In this document: positions 59,256-64,000 of the stretch, in pieces
How the letters are laid out: each line of letters starts with the position of its first letter
Numbering within the stretch: position 1 is the stretch's first letter
Origin: Okapia johnstoni
Taxonomy: Eukaryota > Chordata > Mammalia > Artiodactyla > Giraffidae
Direction of reading: 5' to 3'
DNA: 64,000 bases
NCBI GenBank assembly: GCA_024291935.2
Contig: CM044310.1
Coordinates: 120,414,213 to 120,478,212, forward strand
Position numbers and translations under genes: made by a program
Notes under the pieces: generated by a model
Told to the model about the DNA's origin: nothing
Database searches by the model: none
Seen by the model: only the letters and a program-made list of their open reading frames with translations

Positions 59256-59296
59256 CATGGAGCTGGTTAGTTAACTAATGAACTAACATGTTAATT

Positions 59297-60716
59297 TCAC
59301 AGTTTGTTGTAATCCACACATTCAAAGGCTTTGGCATAGTCAATAAAGCAGAAGTAGATGTTTTTCTGGAACTCTCTTGCTTTTTCGATGATCCAGCAGA
59401 TGTTGGCAATTTGATCTCTGGTTCCTCTCCCTTTTCTAAATCCAGCTCGAATATCTGAAAATTCATGGCTCACATACTGTTGAAGCCTGGCTTGGAGAAT
59501 TTTGAGCATTACTTTGCTAGCTTGTAAGAGGAGTGCAATTGTGCGGTATATTGAGCAATCTTTGGCTTTGCCTTTCTTTGGGATTGGAATGAAAACTGAC
59601 CTTTTCCAGTCCTGTGGCCACTGCTTTATTCTTGAACTCTGCTTTATTGACTATGTTAAAGCCTTTGAGTATGGAGATTACAACATACTGTGGAAAATTC
59701 TTAAAGAGATGAGAATACCAGACCACCTGACCTGCCTCCTGCAAAACCTGTATGCAGGTCAAGAAGCAAGAGTTAGAACTGGACGTGGAACAACAGACTG
59801 GTTCCAAATTGGGAAAGGAGTACGTCAAGGCTGTATATTGTTACCCTGCTTATTTAACTTATATGCAGAGTATATCATGAGAAATGCTGGGCTGGATGAA
59901 GCACAAGCTGGAATCAAGATTGTCGCGGGAAATATCAATAACCTCAGATATGCAGATGACACCACCCTTATGGCAGAAAGTGAAGAACTAAAGAGCCTCT
60001 TGATAAAAGTGAAAGAGGAGAGTGAAAAAGTTGGCTTAAAACTCAATGTTCAGAAAACTAAGATCATGGCATCTGTTCCCATCACTCCATGGCATATAGA
60101 TGGGGAAACAGTGGCAGACTTTATTTTGGGGGGCTCCAAGAATCACTGCAGATGGTGACTGCTGCATGAAATTAGAAGACGTTTGCTCCTTGGAAGGAAA
60201 GTTATGACCAACCTAGACAGCATATTAAAAAGCAAAGACAGTACTTTGCCAACAAAGGTCCGTCTAGTCAAGGCTATGGTTTTTCCAGTAGTCATGTATG
60301 GATGTGAGAGCTGGACTATAAAGAAAGCTGAGCACTGAAGAATTGATGCTTTTGTACTGTGGTGTTGGAGAAAACTCTTGAGAGTCCCTTGGACTGCAAG
60401 AAGATCCAACCTGTCCATCCTAAAGAAAATCAGTCCTGAATATTCATTGGAAGGACTAATGCTGAAGCTGAAGCTTCAATACTTTGGCCACCTGATGCAA
60501 AGGGCTGACTCATTGGAAAAGACCCTGATGCTGGGAAAGATTGAAGGCAGGAGGAGAAGGAGACGACAGAGGATGAGATGGTTGGATGGCATCACCGACT
60601 CGATGGACATGGGTTTGAGCAAGCTCTGGGAGTTAGTGATGGACAGGGAAGCCTGGCGTGCTGCACTCCATGGGTTTGCAAAGAATTGGACACGACTGAG
60701 CAACTGAACTGAACTG
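59297..60716 (+). mobile_element. Twin-primed BovB with 12-bp TSD
   Basis: 59297-59625 is BovB RT on the minus strand; 59626-60716 continues in plus orientation through YADD (near 59955) to the 3' tail. About 60 bp around the YAKAF segment occur in both orientations. Flanked by aacatgttaatt at 59285-59296 and 60717-60728. Confidence 0.93.
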
Positions 60717-60729
60717 AACATGTTAATTA

Positions 60730-61000
60730 GTGCACCTCTTGCACATCCCCACCAGAACTTTAACCTGGTCCAAAGGGCAAATATTCCACGGAATTGGAAA
60801 GAATGCCTAAAACTTGCCACAATAAAGGGCTTACATCTTCCTCTAGTGATGGCTTTGGCACTCAACCCTGTTCTACCATGTTCAGGCTATAGTACTCTAG
60901 CTTCTGAGTCCAACTGAAATTAAAATTCTTTGTGATACAAACCTCTCTTTGCCTTTAAAAGCTCCTGAAGTTTATTCCCTTGCAGGACACCTTTAGTGTG
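60730..61000. other. Intergenic, nothing recognized
   Basis: No gene or repeat seen. Confidence 0.4.
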
Positions 61001-61485
61001 GCTATTTGAATGTGTGTCCGCAATTGTAACTCTTTGATCCTATGTAAACATGTCGGGCAAGATTATTGCCTCTGGCGTTTATTTAGGTCCACAGCACCAA
61101 CAACAGACTTTATTATCCTACTATATGCTTTTTCTGTTAGCCAATAATGAAAAACACCGAGATATTTTGTTGCATATCATTACCTTAAAATTTTTTTTCC
61201 TCCAAATCATACTGACTTGATTTTTCTTACTTGAAAATTTCTCCAAGATTTTCATAAAAAGCAAAAACAACTAAGGACTGTGGCTACTCTCAGTCTTTTC
61301 ACGAGGGAAACGCTTGTTTGCTAAATCTGTATTAACTTTTATGCTGAGAAATGGTGGTTAAATCAGAATTTTGTAAAGGTTATACATACAGGCTTTTTGG
61401 GGTCTACTTTCTAATCTGTAGTTCCCTCAGGAACACGGTACGGCGAACCCTAGAGGGTTTTGTAACACAAACCAGAAGCGAAGGA

Positions 61486-61501
61486 ACTACATTACCCAGA
61501 A
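61486..61501 (+). promoter_or_regulatory. ACTACATTACCCAGAA element (ZNF143/THAP11-like)
   Basis: Plus strand, 333 bp upstream of the gene E ATG; identical over 16 bp to the gene D copy. Confidence 0.65.
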
Positions 61502-61818
61502 GACCACGCGGCGGCCGGCTTTCTTCTCCGCACCAATGAAGCCCCCAAACTAGGGCTCTTCCGGGATTGTGAAATAGACGGGGGTGGGACTTCCGGCATC
61601 TTTCTGATGGCGGTCGTTTGACGGCTTTTGCTGTCGACTGCAGAACCTGAGACTAAATAACTGGGCGCAGCCGGCCTTAGAGAAACTGGAAAGAACTCGA
61701 GAGGCGCCGTCCACAGTGCATAGGAGTGAGCGGCCTTCGGGACACTTCTAGGATTTTCGGCCCAGGTCTCCGCCATTATCTCGCGCGTCTGCTGGCACCA
61801 CTGCGCCCACAGGGTCCT

Positions 61819-61851
61819 ATGGCAACCGACGCGCTGCAGGACCCGGCCCAG
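61819..61851 (+). CDS. Gene E: KRAB-ZNF paralog, first coding exon only
   Basis: ATG in a CpG island, 33 nt, encoding MATDALQDPAQ, donor GTGACA; identical to exon 1 of gene C. The second exon would lie beyond the window, because the homologous exon of gene C (28682-28720) is outside the aligned part. I infer a divergently placed KRAB-ZNF paralog of gene C; its fingers are not visible. Confidence 0.7.
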
Positions 61852-62159
61852 GTGACAGTTCCGTCCCCGGATCCTCAAGCCCCCATGAGGGTCTCCTGCT
61901 CACGGCGCCGCGGCTTAGACCCGTCTGCAGAACTTGAGGCGTGCTTGTGTGGCGGTCCCCTTTGTGACACGCTGTGTGCTGAAGTGTGGAGTGTTAGAGG
62001 CCGTGGGCCCGGCACGTTGCCACTCCTTGGAGGCGCACACGAGCCAGAGCATTAGGGAAACTTGGGGTTGGAGTCCTCTCTGCAGGGACAGGGCATTAAG
62101 ACGGAGTCAACCGTCTGGGTCAGCTGGGCCGAGAGCATTCTGGGAGCCATGGAGGTTGA

Positions 62160-64000
62160 GTTTTCAAGGATTTCAAAGCCAGGAGAATAGACTGGGGAAG
62201 GGGTGATGAGGGTGGAGGCAGGGAGACTTGGGAGAGGCTTCTGAGTTAGACTCCGAAGAGTAAGGTGTTTCTGGACGAGAGTGGTGGGTATGGAATTTGC
62301 TGAGATGAAACAAATAGGCTGCCCTGTATTTCGCACAGAAAAATGGGCTTAAAAATTTTTTTTTTCAGGATCATTCGGGGAATTGCAACTGGGGTGTGTG
62401 ACTATGGGGGAGCTAACACTTTTATCGAGATTACAAAGGGAAGTTAAAAGGGCTCTAGTCACCAAAGAGCCCATGGCTTTTCATTGGCTGAGTCCTTTCC
62501 AGGAAAGAGGAGACTCTTCCTTTGGAATACCATTATTTTCTCAGGTCAGTGAGGGCTTCCCCTTCTGGTGTGCCAACTCTAATTGAGGTTTCTGTTTATT
62601 AATTTTTTTCCCAAAGGAATGTAACAGATAATATTCCTAATAAGCCTTACGGGTAATTGGCAAGATTTCCTGGTGAAGTAAACGTGTCTCTGAGCTAAAG
62701 ACAGAGGAAAGGACAATAAAGGTTTTCTTTACGACCTGAGACCACACTGATGTGAGAAATCAGTTTTAGGGAGAGAAGAAAAGTTGGATTTGAGACATGC
62801 TGTTTCTGAGATTCCAAAATTGAGGTAATGTAGGGGCTGCTACAATCTATAGTCTGGAATTGAGGGAGGAGGTCACTGGCTCAAGGATGTCTGTGTGGTA
62901 ACACCTAAGTCTGGATCTCAAATTTAGGTGGGAAGATCTTTTCACTTTTCTGTGAAAGGGGACCTGAGATGAAAGAAGAGAGATGGGGCTGGAGGGCAGA
63001 GTGGGTGGGACTTTCAGATGCTGCCTGAAGATGGGAGGGTCCTTAGGCTCCAGAGCTTTCTAAGAAAGCAAGGGTATAAGGAGTAATGAGCTTTGGCTGG
63101 GAAGGAGGTGGAAAAGGACGGGTGAGGTTGTGTACACTGACTGCTCTGAATACTCAGCCAGCTGACTGTTCCTCTTGGAGGCACAAAATTGGGCGATGCT
63201 GACCAGTTAATCTTAGGTTCAGTCAAGGGCACAGGTGCCTCAGCTCTTCCAGGAAACTATAAGGTTAAAAAAGTATAGATTTTACAAGTTAATCTTGTAT
63301 AAGCAAGTACTAACTGTTTAAAATGAGAATGAATATCTGTGCTATAATAATATACATATGTTTAAGTTTTATCTTGGGCTCCTTGGAATTTCCAAGCTTT
63401 AGGACTGTTCTTTGTTACAACTTGCCCCTGTTTCACACAGGAGTTTATTTATAATTGAGGTGACAGGATGGGACTGGTCACCAGGAAATGAGAATAGAAG
63501 GTTAAATTCTCAGCCCTTGTGGAAGTTCCCAAGAATCAGAGGGGAACTGGAGATTATGTATAAAGATTGCTGAGGAATGAAATTCAAGGAATTTCAAGAT
63601 CGCTGAACACATTGAAACGATGGACATCCTGGGAGGGTGACATGTACTGAAAGGGCCTGAAACCCCCTCCTACCCTCCACCCCCACTACCTAGACCTATA
63701 CATCCCTTCTATTAGGCTGTTCTAAGTTGTATCCATTACAGTAAGCCAGAAGTAAGAAGAGTGTTTTCCTAACTTTCATAGGTTATTTTATCAAATTATT
63801 ATTCAGGAGTCTCTGAATTTGTAGCCAGTGGGACAGAAGTACTGGTAGCCTGGGGGCCAGGGATGGGAACTGGCTTCTCAGAAGAGGGCAATTTATGGGA
63901 CTGAGCTCTTAAACATATGGTCATGAATTTCAGGGAATGTAATAATAGGAGTGAATTCTGTCATGAAATCAAATAATTGGTGGTGGAAAAGAGATATTTT
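62160..64000 (+). other. First intron of gene E (inferred)
   Basis: No further exon seen. The sequence is the diverged counterpart of 29150-31850. Confidence 0.5.

Larger units (their letters stand above)
61440..62060 (+). promoter_or_regulatory. CpG-rich promoter region of gene E
   Basis: CpG-dense block around exon 1 at 61819-61851 with the shared element at 61486-61501. Confidence 0.7.
61005..64000 (+). repeat. Right arm of the large inverted duplication
   Basis: Reverse complement homolog of 29150-32945; runs off the window end still in homology. It carries the promoter and first exon of gene E. Confidence 0.8.

Overview
The window is mammalian nuclear DNA from a ruminant, most likely a bovid such as cattle. 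The evidence is the abundance of BovB (RTE-clade) LINEs, Bov-tA and Bov-A2 SINEs derived from the BovB 3' end, CHR-type tRNA-Glu SINEs, ruminant L1 3' ends and older MIR/L2 relics. The protein-coding content is a KRAB C2H2 zinc-finger (KRAB-ZNF) gene cluster. From the KRAB type and order I infer correspondence to the telomeric ZNF cluster of human 19q13.4; this is from memory, not a search.

Five KRAB-ZNF loci can be read exon by exon. Gene A (+, 6224-12198, 5 coding exons, 469 codons, 10 fingers). Locus B (-, 14993-18587) has a promoter, first exon and KRAB-A exon but no zinc-finger exon and is probably a decayed or truncated gene. Gene C (-, 24748-32187, 4 coding exons, 472 codons, 11 fingers). 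Gene D (-, 40228-49572, 4 coding exons, 416 codons, 8 fingers). Gene E (+, from 61819) shows only its first coding exon before the window ends. All splice sites used are GT-AG, the KRAB-A exon is 127 nt in A, B, C and D, and the phases join in frame. KRAB-ZNF proteins are nuclear DNA-binding repressors that recruit TRIM28/KAP1; many silence retroelements, which fits this retroelement-dense setting, although no target can be assigned here.

Each locus starts in a CpG-rich block. About 300-350 bp upstream of each start codon, in the orientation of the gene, lies a copy of an ACTACATTACCCAG-type element resembling the ZNF143/THAP11 site. The promoters of C and E sit in a large inverted duplication (about 29.15-32.95 kb against 61.0-64.0 kb). 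Within it, about 340 bp starting at the ATG are far more alike than the flanks, which suggests gene conversion.

The rest is mostly interspersed repeats. 0-5 kb: a 5'-inverted BovB with a 512-codon open RT frame, then a second BovB. 13.6-14.8 kb: BovB next to the KRAB exon of locus B. 16-24 kb and 33-45 kb: SINE and L1 fields. 44.2-45.0 kb and 50.8-51.45 kb: LTR-like inserts splitting an L1 and a BovB. 52.0-58.8 kb: a near full-length BovB interrupted by a second, inverted, about 3.2 kb BovB with a clear 12-bp target duplication. 59.3-60.7 kb: a twin-primed BovB with a 12-bp target duplication. No prokaryotic features, CRISPR arrays, tRNA genes or rRNA genes were seen. Repeat boundaries are judged by eye and are good to roughly 5-20 bp unless a target-site duplication (TSD) is quoted.
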